Below, piece by piece: positions 56,554 through 64,000 of a DNA stretch of 64,000 bases; the stretch's first letter is position 1; each line of letters begins with the position of its first letter. The stretch covers positions 248,001 to 312,000 of the forward strand of contig JACJID010000003.1 of the NCBI GenBank assembly GCA_014138725.1, given 5' to 3'. Under the pieces are notes generated by a model. The model saw nothing but the letters and a program-made list of their open reading frames with translations. It ran no database searches and had not been told where the DNA came from. The position numbers and the translations under genes are program-made. This DNA comes from Kutzneria viridogrisea. GTDB taxonomy: Bacteria > Actinomycetota > Actinomycetes > Mycobacteriales > Pseudonocardiaceae.

Positions 56554-57230
56554 CACTGCGCCCCCGTCCTGACATCGCCCAGCAGCGAGGACAGCAGGCC
56601 CCGCAGTCGCCGGATCCCGGCGAAGGTCCGCGACTTGACCGTGCCCAGCGGCAGACCGGTCAGCGCGGACACCTCGCACTGGGTGTACCCGCCGAAGTAG
56701 GCGAGCGCGATCACTTCACGTTGCTCCTCGGGCAGCCGGCCGAGCGCCTCGCGCACCTGGCCGCCGACCACCCCGTCCAGCGCCTTCTCGTCGGCCCCTG
56801 GCCCCGCGGGCACCACGTGGTCGGTGACCTCCCCGTCACCGGGCACGGCGCGCTTGCGGTGCACGCTCTCCCTGCGCACGGCGTCCACCGCGCGGTGGTG
56901 CACCAGCGTGAGCAGCCAGCTGGCGAAACCACCGCGCCGCGGGTCGTAGCGGGAGGGGTCGCGCCACAGCGCGAGGAACGCCTCCTGGACCACGTCCTCG
57001 GCGAGGTCGGGGTCCACGCACACGCGCCTGGCCAGTGAATAGGCCTGGCGGCAGTACCGGTCGTAGATCGTGCCGAAGGCCCTGCGATCCCCGCCGCTGA
57101 CCCGTCCGACCAGCTCGGCATCCGAGGGCGGGTCGGCGAGGGACGCCCCGTCCTGGCCGCTGCCGGACGATGGTCGGCGGGAGGGCGGGACGGGCGTGTC
57201 AGCCACCACGGAAATCCTCACGTCCAACAT
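56550..57230 (-). CDS. sigK: ECF sigma factor, SigK-like
   Basis: 226 residues from ATG 57230 (a later GTG is possible). Region 2: YDRYCRQAYSLARRVCVDPD and LAEDVVQEAFLALWRDPSRY with WLLTLVHHRAVDAVRR. Region 4: LPEEQREVIALAYFGGYTQC followed by VSALTGLPLGTVKSRTFAGI. Pairing with a downstream RskA-type anti-sigma factor defines the SigK group, which in mycobacteria controls secreted antigens and redox responses. The extended N-terminus (first 30 residues) is disordered. Confidence 0.9.
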   Translation of the reverse strand: MLDVRISVVADTPVPPSRRPSSGSGQDGASLADPPSDAELVGRVSGGDRRAFGTIYDRYCRQAYSLARRVCVDPDLAEDVVQEAFLALWRDPSRYDPRRGGFASWLLTLVHHRAVDAVRRESVHRKRAVPGDGEVTDHVVPAGPGADEKALDGVVGGQVREALGRLPEEQREVIALAYFGGYTQCEVSALTGLPLGTVKSRTFAGIRRLRGLLSSLLGDVRTGAQW

Positions 57231-57450
57231 TCGCGCAACATGCGGTACCGGGTTCAGGTTAAACCCAGCAAGATGGGGAGCGTCGGAGAGAGGGCCTCAC
57301 ACAGCGGAGTCGGCCGGTCACCCTGGGAGAGCTTCCTGGCCCGGACGGGTGAAGTAGGTCGTCTCTACGAGCGGTGTCCCTCACTTCGGCGTCACAACAG
57401 AGGAGCTCGGTCGTTTCCTTGGCCGGGAAGGGAGCAGAAGGGTAACGACG

Positions 57451-57876
57451 ATGCGCAACGACCATGTGACGCTCCGCTCGACGGCGGTGTTCGACCTGCT
57501 CGCCCCGCGAACCCCAGCGGTCCCGGTGCAGGTCGAGCTGCGCTATGACACCAGGGACCCCTATGCCGTGGTGGCCGCGTTCCGCACCGGCCGCGCCGGC
57601 TGGGTCGAGTGGTGCTTCGCCAGAGACCTGCTGGCCGACGGCCTGATCGCCGAGGCCGGTGACGGCGATGTCCGCATCCACCCCGCCACCGACGACCCCG
57701 AGGTCGTGGCGGTCGAGCTGAACTCACCCTCGGGTCACGCCACCTTCGAGGCCTCCGCCGAGGAACTGGCCGACTTCCTGGACCGCACCTACGACGTGGT
57801 CGTGCCCGGCAACGAGCACCTCTGGGTCAACGTGGACCAGGCGCTCACCCACTTGATCTCCAACGACCTGACCTGA
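57451..57876 (+). CDS. ssgB: SsgA-family sporulation/cell-division regulator (SsgB-like)
   Basis: 141 residues from ATG 57451. TAVFDLLAPRTPAVPVQVEL, LRYDTRDPYAVVAAFRTGRA, WVEWCFARDLLADGLIAEAG and the end LADFLDRTYDVVVPGNEHLW are the conserved SsgA-like landmarks. The family is confined to morphologically complex actinomycetes; SsgB localises FtsZ during sporulation septation. The size is normal. Its presence supports a filamentous, sporulating host. The 220 bases before it hold the divergent promoters of ssgB and sigK. Confidence 0.92.
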   Translation: MRNDHVTLRSTAVFDLLAPRTPAVPVQVELRYDTRDPYAVVAAFRTGRAGWVEWCFARDLLADGLIAEAGDGDVRIHPATDDPEVVAVELNSPSGHATFEASAEELADFLDRTYDVVVPGNEHLWVNVDQALTHLISNDLT

Positions 57877-58028
57877 GCCCACCAACCTCCTCACCAGGGA
57901 CGATGTCGTTTCCGACCCCCCGATTTGATCCAGGAGGAGGCGTTCGGATAAAGTTCTCCTCGCACCACGGAGAACGGGTTCCACCGGAAAGCCTCGGCGG
58001 ACACGGTGACCCTCGATCCGGGGAGCGT

Positions 58029-58101
58029 GCGGACGTAGCGCAGTTGGTAGCGCATCACCTTGCCAAGGTGAGGGTCGCGAGTTCGAGTCTCGTCGTCCGC
58101 T
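58029..58101 (+). tRNA. tRNA-Gly (anticodon GCC)
   Basis: Acceptor GCGGACG/CGTCCGC, anticodon stem TCACC/GGTGA with loop TTGCCAA, T-arm GAGTTCGAGTCTC, discriminator T. First of three clustered tRNAs. Confidence 0.96.
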
Positions 58102-58160
58102 CGGCAACGGCCTTCGACATTCAGGTCGGTGTCCCAGGCTGCGCAAGCAGTCGGGCAGCT

Positions 58161-58232
58161 GGCGGAGTGGCCGAGTGGTTTAGGCAAGGGCCTGCAAAGC
58201 CCTGTACACGGGTTCGATTCCCGTCTCCGCCT
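58161..58232 (+). tRNA. tRNA-Cys (anticodon GCA)
   Basis: Acceptor GGCGGAG/CTCCGCC, anticodon stem AGGGC/GCCCT with loop CTGCAAA, T-arm CGGGTTCGATTCCCG, discriminator T as usual for Cys. Confidence 0.96.
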
Positions 58233-58233
58233 C

Positions 58234-58308
<75 letters not shown>

Positions 58309-58324
58309 GATTTTTTGGTGGCAC

Positions 58325-58360
58325 CAAAGGCTCGGTTCTGGATTCAGAACCGAGCCTTTG
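58325..58360 (+). terminator. Rho-independent-like terminator of the tRNA cluster
   Basis: CAAAGGCTCGGTTCTG (58325-58340) pairs perfectly with CAGAACCGAGCCTTTG (58345-58360) around GATT: a 16-bp stem 17 bases after the last tRNA. Confidence 0.85.
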
Positions 58361-58426
58361 TGCGTCTCCGGTCACGCGGTAGCATCACGACTACCTCCGC
58401 CAGAGTGATGTCCCGGAGGTGTACCC

Positions 58427-59770
58427 ATGATTCGGTTCCCAGCTCTGCTGGGCTGCCTTGCGGTGGTCCTCGGCTGCCTGACGGCGCCGGCGGCACAGGC
58501 CGCGGCGCCCACGGTGACGGTGAACCCGGCGGGCAGCGGCCACGTCGGCCAGGGATTCGCCGGTTTCAGTTACGAGAAGGACCGGGTCGGTGCGGGCATG
58601 TTCGACGCGGCGGACGCCGACCTCGTGCGGCTGTTCCGGCTGTTGGGGCCCAGCGTGCTGCGGATCGGCGGCAACCTGGTCGACATCGTGAACTGGAACC
58701 CGAAGGGCGCGGGCGGCTCGGCCACCGAGGTGGCCCGCCCCGACGTGGTCAGGCTGGCGGCCTTCCTGAGGGCCACCGGCTGGCAGGTGATCTACGGCAT
58801 CAACCTGAAGACCAACACCCCGGCCAACGCCGCCGACGAGGCGCAGTTCGCGGCGCGCACCCTGGGCAGCTCGCTGCTCGCGTTCGAGATCGGCAACGAG
58901 CCGAACTTCTACCGCACCGAGCAGACCTACGAACAGTCCTATGAGGACTACGTGGGCGCGATCCGCGCCAAGGTGCCCGGGGCGCGGTTCGACGGGCCCG
59001 GCGTGACCAACGGCCACAGCGCCTGGCTGGCCCCGTTCACGGCCAAGGAGAAGGACAACGGCCTGGCCGTGCTGACGATGCACAGCTACATCGGTGACCA
59101 GACCACCGGGACCATCCCCGGCATGTTGGCCTCCAACGGCTCGGGCGTGTTCAGCAAGGACCAGGAGGCGTTGCGCGATGCCAAGGCCGCCGGCCACATC
59201 CCGCAGTGGCGGATGAGCGAGGCCAACTCGTACTACCACGGCGGCACCGCGGGCGTGAGCAACGTGCAGGCGGCCGCGCTGTGGACCCTGGACTTCATGC
59301 GGGGCATCGCCGCGCGCGACGGGGACGGGGTCAACTTCCACGGCGGCACCTCGACCCAGTTCCCGCTGAACTACTCCCCCATCGTCTACTCGGGACTGAC
59401 CCCGACCGGGGTCCAGGGCGTCTACTACGGCGAACTGCTGTGGCGGCTCGCCGGGACCGGTGCGCTGCACGCCGCGACGGTCAGCGGGGCCGCCGACCTG
59501 ACCGCGTGGGGCATCGGCAACAACCTCGTGCTGAACAACAAGGGCACGTCCGCGCAGACGCTGACGGTCACCCTGTCCTCGCGCGCCGCCACTGCCGCCG
59601 AGTACGTGCTGACCGCCCCGGCGCTGAACTCCACTGCCATCACCATCGCCGGGTCCGGTGTGGACCAGCACGGTTCCTTCCACCCCACGCCGAACTCGTT
59701 GCGCGTGCACGGGAAGACCCTGTCCGTCACCGTGCCCGCGGGCAGCGCGACGCTGCTCGTCACGAGCTGA
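58427..59770 (+). CDS. Secreted GH79-like glycoside hydrolase
   Basis: 447 residues from ATG 58427 (GGAGG site). A Sec signal peptide (residues 1-26, cleavage after AQA) is followed by a TIM-barrel like that of family 79 beta-glucuronidase/heparanase enzymes: GFAGFSYEKDRVGAG, LLGPSVLRIGGNLVD, the acid/base Glu in LAFEIGNEPNFYRTE and a probable nucleophile Glu in PQWRMSEANSYYHGG. A small C-terminal beta domain follows (LRVHGKTLSVTVPAGSATLL). It would cleave glucuronides or related glycans outside the cell. A strong hairpin follows the stop. Confidence 0.85.
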   Translation: MIRFPALLGCLAVVLGCLTAPAAQAAAPTVTVNPAGSGHVGQGFAGFSYEKDRVGAGMFDAADADLVRLFRLLGPSVLRIGGNLVDIVNWNPKGAGGSATEVARPDVVRLAAFLRATGWQVIYGINLKTNTPANAADEAQFAARTLGSSLLAFEIGNEPNFYRTEQTYEQSYEDYVGAIRAKVPGARFDGPGVTNGHSAWLAPFTAKEKDNGLAVLTMHSYIGDQTTGTIPGMLASNGSGVFSKDQEALRDAKAAGHIPQWRMSEANSYYHGGTAGVSNVQAAALWTLDFMRGIAARDGDGVNFHGGTSTQFPLNYSPIVYSGLTPTGVQGVYYGELLWRLAGTGALHAATVSGAADLTAWGIGNNLVLNNKGTSAQTLTVTLSSRAATAAEYVLTAPALNSTAITIAGSGVDQHGSFHPTPNSLRVHGKTLSVTVPAGSATLLVTS

Positions 59771-59774
59771 GGTC

Positions 59775-59806
59775 GTGCCCGCCCGGCGGTCCAGCCGGGC
59801 GGGCAC
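59775..59806 (+). terminator. 13-bp stem hairpin after the GH79 gene
   Basis: GTGCCCGCCCGGC (59775-59787) pairs with GCCGGGCGGGCAC (59794-59806), loop GGTCCA, starting 5 bases after the stop codon. No T-run. Confidence 0.75.
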
Positions 59807-59928
59807 CACGGTTCGCGCACCGGGCGAAGGCGGTCCAGCGGGGCGACGAGCCAGGGACCGCGATGCCGTGCGAGAGGTGCTGGCAGACGAGCAGCACCAG
59901 GGCGGCCACGACCTGGCCGGCAGGTGGG

Positions 59929-60483
59929 TCAGCGCTGGTGACGCAGCAGCACGACGCGCTCGTCGAAGGTCCGGGTCTCGACCAGCCGCAGGTCCAAGCG
60001 CTGCCCGGCCCTGGCGAACACGGGCTTGCCGCCGCCGAGCAGCACGGGGTGCACGAACACGCAGTACTCGTCGATCAGGCCCTGCTCGGTCAGCGCGGAG
60101 GCGAGGGCGGAACCGCCGAACAGCACGAGGTTGTTGCCGGGCTGGGCCTTGAGCTCGGCGAGCTCGGCGGGACCGGTGAGCACCCGCGTGTTCCAGTCGG
60201 CCTTCTCCAGGGTGCGTGAGACCACGATCTTGGGCGTCTCGCGCCAGATCGGGGCGAACTTCAGGTCGTGCGGGTCGGTGGACAGCTCCTCGGCCCTTGG
60301 CCAGTAGCCGGACATCATCTCCCACACCACGCGCCCGTACAGGAAGGCGTCGGCGAACTCGGTCAGCTCGTGGGAGTAGGCGGACAGCTCCGGGCCCATC
60401 AGCGGCCAGTCGAACTCGCCGTTGGGGCCCTCGATGAACCCGTCGAGGGACTGGTGCACGAAGTGAACGATCTTGCTGCCCAT
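59929..60483 (-). CDS. Dihydrofolate reductase / RibD C-terminal family protein
   Basis: 184 residues from ATG 60483. MGSKIVHFVHQSLDGFIEGP is the typical opening of RibD-C-type small reductases, with YGRVVWEMMSGYW, KIVVSRTLEKADWNTRVL, NLVLFGGSALASALTEQGLI and HPVLLGGGKPVFARAGQRLD as the NADPH-binding and core motifs. It is probably an NAD(P)H-dependent cytoplasmic oxidoreductase of unknown substrate. It is not in an operon with its neighbours. Confidence 0.9.
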   Translation of the reverse strand: MGSKIVHFVHQSLDGFIEGPNGEFDWPLMGPELSAYSHELTEFADAFLYGRVVWEMMSGYWPRAEELSTDPHDLKFAPIWRETPKIVVSRTLEKADWNTRVLTGPAELAELKAQPGNNLVLFGGSALASALTEQGLIDEYCVFVHPVLLGGGKPVFARAGQRLDLRLVETRTFDERVVLLRHQR

Positions 60484-60665
60484 GGCGAGCCTCTTTCCTG
60501 AGTCGTTACCACTACCGACCGCCCGTTCCCGCGGAACTCATCGGACAGGCCGCTGTGATGGCGGTCACTGACAGGACAGTCACGGCAACCACACCCATCC
60601 GCCGTGCGCCCCAGGCTGCGTGCGGGGAGAATCCGCACAGGTGCACGAACAGTATGGGGGACACC

Positions 60666-61475
60666 ATGAGAAAGCGGCTCATCGCCGTGCTGGCACTGGC
60701 ACTGGCCGCCGTGCTGAGCCCGGTGGCGGCTGCGGCCCCGGCCGGCTTCGACCGGGAGTTGCGGGCGCGCATCGCCCAGGCGCAGGCGTACGCGGACAGC
60801 AGGCCCGGGGAGACGGGCATCGTGCTGCGCGACCGGTGGACCGGAGCGGTGTACCGCAGCGGGGCCGCGGGCACGCTCATCTGGGCCTGTTCGACGCCGA
60901 AGCTGGCGATGGTGGTGGACTTGTTGCTGCGCAACGACTCCGGCGCGATCACGCTGACCGCCGAGGACCGCGAGCTGATGCACAGGATGCTCAACTCCAG
61001 TGACGACGCGGCGGCCACCACCATGTGGAACAGGTACGGCGGGGAGGCGGAGTACGCCAAGCGCTTCCCCTCCTACGGCATGACCGACATGCGGTTCACC
61101 GACAAGCACCCGCACCACTGGGGCTGGATCCTCACCACGGCCAACGACCTCGACCGGCTGGTCAACTACGTGCTGACCAGGTTGCCGAGGCAGCACCGCG
61201 ACTACATCGTCGGGGAGATGCGCGCGGTGGACCCCAACCAGCAGTGGGGTGTCTGGGGCGCGGGCGAGGCGGCGCGGCCGGGCAACAAGGACGGCTGGTC
61301 CGACGACAACGACGACGGGTCGTGGATCATGAACTCGGTGGGCTTCGTGGGTCCCGGTGAGCGCTTCACCCTGGCGCTGATGAACAACACCAAGGTGGTC
61401 CAGGACGGCTACGAGGTGGGCAAGGAGACGACGACCCGGATCAGCGAGATCCTCTTCAGGGGCTACTTCGGCTGA
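60666..61475 (+). CDS. Secreted serine hydrolase (beta-lactamase-like)
   Basis: 269 residues from ATG 60666. A Sec signal peptide (RKRLIAVLALALAAVLSPVA, cleavage near AAAA) precedes a class A beta-lactamase/DD-peptidase-like fold: a SxxK candidate in WACSTPKLAMVVDLL, SSDDAAATTMW in the SDN-like position and NKDGW in the KTG-like position. The motifs deviate from true beta-lactamases, so it is better called a serine hydrolase. Activity against peptidoglycan or a peptide substrate is possible. Confidence 0.82.
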   Translation: MRKRLIAVLALALAAVLSPVAAAAPAGFDRELRARIAQAQAYADSRPGETGIVLRDRWTGAVYRSGAAGTLIWACSTPKLAMVVDLLLRNDSGAITLTAEDRELMHRMLNSSDDAAATTMWNRYGGEAEYAKRFPSYGMTDMRFTDKHPHHWGWILTTANDLDRLVNYVLTRLPRQHRDYIVGEMRAVDPNQQWGVWGAGEAARPGNKDGWSDDNDDGSWIMNSVGFVGPGERFTLALMNNTKVVQDGYEVGKETTTRISEILFRGYFG

Positions 61476-61494
61476 GCGCCCGTATCCTCCCGCC

Positions 61495-62304
61495 ATGCAA
61501 CTGCGGGACGAGTTCGTGCAGACGGTGCTGGGCCTGGTCCGCGTGCGAGTCGGCGGATCCGGCCCAGCCATGGTGTTCTGGCCGAGCCTGCTGATGGACG
61601 GCTCGATGTGGGCCGCGCAGGCCGAGCACTTCGGCACCGCGCACACCGTGCTGCTGGTGGACCCGCCCGGCCACGGGGCGAGCGCCCCGCTGACGGCCCC
61701 GTTCGACTTCGAGCAGTGCGCGCAGACCATCGTGCAGGTGCTGGACCGGTTCGGCCTGGACGCGGTGGACTACGTGGGCAACTCCTGGGGCGGCATGATC
61801 GGCGGCACCGTGGCGGCGCGGTACCCGGACCGGATCCGCAGCGCGGTGCTGATGAACTGCACGGCCTCACCGGCGGGTCTCCGGCAGAAGGTCGAGTTCA
61901 CGGTGCTGACCCAGCTGGCACGGCTGCGCGGCGGGATCCGCCCACCGCTGCGCAAGCCCGCGGTCGACGCGTTCGTCGGGCCGACGACCAGGCGTGAACG
62001 GCCCGAGGTGGTGGCCAAGATCGAGGCGGCGCTGGCACGGGTGGACGTGTCGGCGGCGCGGTGGGCGGTGGCCAGCGTGGTGCCACGCCGTCCCGACCAA
62101 CTCGCCCTGCTCGGCGCCGTGCGCTCGCCGGTGCTCGTCGTGGCGGGCAGACAGGACGCGACCTTCCCCGTGGCCGAGACCCGGCTGATGGCCGAGGCGA
62201 TCCCCGGGGCGCGGTTCGTGGTGCTGGAGCGGGCCGCGCACCTGGCTGCACTGGAAGCCCCGGCCGAGGTCAATGCCCTGATCGAGGAGTTCTTGTCACG
62301 GTGA
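61495..62304 (+). CDS. Alpha/beta hydrolase
   Basis: 269 residues from ATG 61495, 20 bases after the serine hydrolase and probably co-transcribed. Standard fold landmarks: oxyanion region VFWPSLLMDGSMWAAQ, HTVLLVDPPGHGASAP, nucleophile elbow VDYVGNSWGGMIGGTVA, catalytic Asp in PVLVVAGRQDATFPV and His in LERAAHLAALEAP. It probably acts on small esters or lactones in the cytoplasm. The substrate cannot be predicted. Confidence 0.9.
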   Translation: MQLRDEFVQTVLGLVRVRVGGSGPAMVFWPSLLMDGSMWAAQAEHFGTAHTVLLVDPPGHGASAPLTAPFDFEQCAQTIVQVLDRFGLDAVDYVGNSWGGMIGGTVAARYPDRIRSAVLMNCTASPAGLRQKVEFTVLTQLARLRGGIRPPLRKPAVDAFVGPTTRRERPEVVAKIEAALARVDVSAARWAVASVVPRRPDQLALLGAVRSPVLVVAGRQDATFPVAETRLMAEAIPGARFVVLERAAHLAALEAPAEVNALIEEFLSR

Positions 62305-62407
62305 CGCCCACCCACACGGTGCGACTTGTGCTCCGTGACAGGCAATCCGGTGCACCTGCTGAGCGAACACGAGCCAGTCCGGGATCCTGCTGCTACGGTC
62401 CCGAACG

Positions 62408-64000
62408 GTGTGGGTGAACCGATCGACACGGGTGCTGGTGGCTTTCGCCTTGGTGCTGGCCAGTTCCGCGCTCGCGGCGGGTGCGGCCGACAGGGCGGAG
62501 GCCAGGGCCGCGGGCCTGGTGGCGCGCATGACCCTGGACGAGAAGCTGGGATTCGTCGGCGGCTCGGCGGATCCGCGCAAGCTGGGTGGGGCGGGCTACG
62601 TGCCGGGTGTGCCCAGGCTGGGCATCCCGGAGCTGCGGCTGACCGACGGGCCCGCGGGCGTGCGGGTGGCGGCGCACGCCACGGCCATGCCCGCGCCGAT
62701 CGCACTGGCCTCGGCCTTCGACCCGGGGCTGGCCCGCGCCTACGGGGCCGTGCTGGGCAGGGACGGGCGCGCACTGGGCCAGGACGTGCTGCTCTCGCCG
62801 ATGGTCAACACGATCCGCGTGCCGGTGGCGGGCCGCAACTTCGAGACCTTCAGCGAGGACCCGCTGGTGTCGGCGCGCACGGTGGCCGCGGAGGTCGCCG
62901 GGGTGCAGTCCCAGGGCCTGATGGCCACGGTCAAGCACTTCGCGGAGTACAACCAGGAGACCGACCGGGACACCGTGGACGTCTCGGTGGACGACCGCAC
63001 GGTGCACGAGATCGAGTTACCAGGCTTCCGGGCGGCGGTGGACGCGGGCGCGGCCTCGGTGATGTGCGCGTACAACAAGGTGAACACGGTCTACGCCTGC
63101 GCCAACGAGGAGCTGCTGCACGGGATCCTGCGCGAGGAACTGGGTTTCCGGGGCTGGGTCATGTCGGACTGGTACGGGACCCACTCCACCGACTCGATCA
63201 GCAAGGGGCTCGACCAGGAGATGCCCAACGGGTTGTACCTGGGCACGGCGCTGCGCAGGGCCGTGCTGGACGGGACCATCCCGGAGTCCACTGTGGACGC
63301 TTCTGTGCGGCGAATCCTCACGCAGATGTGCAGGTTCGGGCTGCTGGACCGCACCCCGCCACCCCGCCCGGAGCGCGACGCGGCCGGTGGCGCGCGGGCC
63401 GCGCTGGCCGTCGCCGAGCAGGGCGCGGTGTTGCTGCGCAACGAATCCGGGGCGCTGCCGCTGAGTGACGCCCCCGGCCAGCGCATCGCCGTGATCGGTC
63501 CGACCGCGCGGGTGCCGAAGATCGGTGGCGGCGGCAGCTCGCACGTCGTGCCGGACCACGCGGACGCGCCGCTGGACACGATCCGCGCGCGGGCCGGTCA
63601 GGACAGCACGGTGAGCTACTCCCCCGGCGGCACACTGGACGGTCTGCCGATCCCGCCGGCGAGCTTCGACCCGCCACTGCCGGTGGACGCGGACGGCGTG
63701 GTCTCGGTGCCGCAGGGTCAGACAGCCGTCTACAACGGGGACCTGCTCGTACCCGGCAGTGGCGAGTACCTGGTGTCGCTGAGCGCGAGCGGCAGCGGCT
63801 ACGGCGTGCTCGAAGTGGACGGTCAGACCGCCTACGCGGGCGGCAACCTCGGGCTGGCCGAGCTGTCGCTGCACTTGGACGCGGGGCGGCACAAGGTGGC
63901 CCTGTCCCGACTGGCCGGGCTGGGCATCGGGGTGCTGAAGCTGACGCCGCAGTGGGTCACCGCGCAGCGGCAGCGCGAGTACCTCGCCCCCGCGGTGGAC
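62408..64000 (+). CDS. GH3 family beta-glucosidase-like enzyme, 3' end beyond the window
   Basis: 531 codons are present from GTG 62408 (GTG 62414 is an alternative) and the frame is open at the window edge. A signal peptide (VLVAFALVLASSALAAGAAD) is followed by the GH3 N-terminal barrel: MTLDEKLGFVGGSADPRKLG, RLTDGPAGVR, ATVKHFAEYNQE and the nucleophile Asp in GFRGWVMSDWYGTH. Then comes the GH3 C-terminal domain (EQGAVLLRNESGALPLSDAP) and a PA14-like insertion (YNGDLLVPGSGEYLVSLSAS). It releases terminal sugars from beta-glucosides or similar glycans outside the cell. It pairs functionally with the GH79-like gene in a carbohydrate-degrading neighbourhood. Confidence 0.9.
   Translation, partial: MWVNRSTRVLVAFALVLASSALAAGAADRAEARAAGLVARMTLDEKLGFVGGSADPRKLGGAGYVPGVPRLGIPELRLTDGPAGVRVAAHATAMPAPIALASAFDPGLARAYGAVLGRDGRALGQDVLLSPMVNTIRVPVAGRNFETFSEDPLVSARTVAAEVAGVQSQGLMATVKHFAEYNQETDRDTVDVSVDDRTVHEIELPGFRAAVDAGAASVMCAYNKVNTVYACANEELLHGILREELGFRGWVMSDWYGTHSTDSISKGLDQEMPNGLYLGTALRRAVLDGTIPESTVDASVRRILTQMCRFGLLDRTPPPRPERDAAGGARAALAVAEQGAVLLRNESGALPLSDAPGQRIAVIGPTARVPKIGGGGSSHVVPDHADAPLDTIRARAGQDSTVSYSPGGTLDGLPIPPASFDPPLPVDADGVVSVPQGQTAVYNGDLLVPGSGEYLVSLSASGSGYGVLEVDGQTAYAGGNLGLAELSLHLDAGRHKVALSRLAGLGIGVLKLTPQWVTAQRQREYLAPAVD

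Noticed and set aside
62326..63468. A 380-codon plus-strand ORF
   Set aside because: Gly/Arg-rich shadow frame of the GH3 gene, whose real frame runs off the window end.

Overview
The window is very GC-rich, has almost uniform G/C third codon positions, and carries an SsgA/SsgB-type sporulation regulator, a SigK/RskA-type sigma/anti-sigma pair and a Gly-Cys-Val tRNA cluster. This points to a filamentous actinomycete, most likely of the Pseudonocardiaceae or a close relative (inference from gene content only). Bases 1 to about 55,535 read as the right-hand part of a large integrative and conjugative element (ICE). Its integrase (54273-55418) sits against the 3' end of a tRNA-Val(CAC) gene (55536-55607, minus strand). 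Bases 55,608-64,000 look like ordinary chromosome. The left end of the ICE, its relaxase and the second attachment site are not seen and probably lie left of the window.

Layout of the ICE, left to right. 9-3729: a small coiled-coil protein and a 1060-residue membrane protein with LysM and BTAD (SARP-type) domains. 3796-4251: an HxlR-type regulator broken by a TAA. 4542-7515: recombinase cassette 1 (tyrosine recombinase, XRE-like HTH, zinc-ribbon recombinase-like protein), followed by a non-coding region with three 15-bp palindromes and a tandem repeat. 8391-14550: accessory operon with a winged-helix/MoxR ATPase, a metallopeptidase-like/VWA protein and several unrecognised small proteins. 14721-16934: orphan HsdM-HsdS fusion methyltransferase and a small membrane protein. 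17056-18030: a complete IS982-family insertion sequence. 18620-22365: a pair of large tyrosine recombinases resembling Tn554 TnpA/TnpB. 22428-27017: accessory genes with very strong hairpins. 26986-29101: a patchwork of a truncated NlpC/P60 gene, a DinB-like gene and a scrambled TniQ/TniB remnant. 29182-34866 and 39114-46231, minus strand: the type IV secretion/conjugation operon (sigma-like regulator, pilin-like protein, TrbL/VirB6-like protein, PrgI-like protein, VirB4 ATPase, VirD4/TraG coupling ATPase, replication-relaxation protein, lytic transglycosylase-NlpC hydrolase). That operon is interrupted by a divergent HEPN-like gene (about 31590-32225) and by recombinase cassette 2 with a cargo gene (35279-39069). 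46232-46757: a divergent control/origin-like region with two inverted arrays of 11-bp repeats.

Rightward from 46758 an unbroken chain of genes with 4-bp stop/start overlaps (one 1-nt overlap at the end) encodes a degenerate DNA-methyltransferase homologue, a TSPPY-type DNA methyltransferase, a C5-cytosine methyltransferase, a PP-loop protein, a YhhQ/VUT-family 7-deazaguanine precursor transporter, a DpdA-like DNA transglycosylase, a recombinase-domain protein and an excisionase-like protein. The integrase follows. The most interesting proposal is that this ICE carries a DNA hypermodification module: import of preQ0-type bases and their insertion into DNA, combined with methylation. Such modules are best known from phages. 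Here the genes are translationally coupled to the excision genes.

The chromosomal flank (55,608-64,000) holds the RskA/SigK pair, an SsgA-family gene, three tRNAs, a secreted GH79-like glycosidase, a RibD-type reductase, a secreted serine hydrolase, an alpha/beta hydrolase and the 5' part of a GH3 glycosidase. Several ICE genes show apparent frameshifts or in-frame stops (4201, about 9520, 12903-13336, about 49640-50110). These may be true decay or indel errors in the assembly; raw reads would decide.
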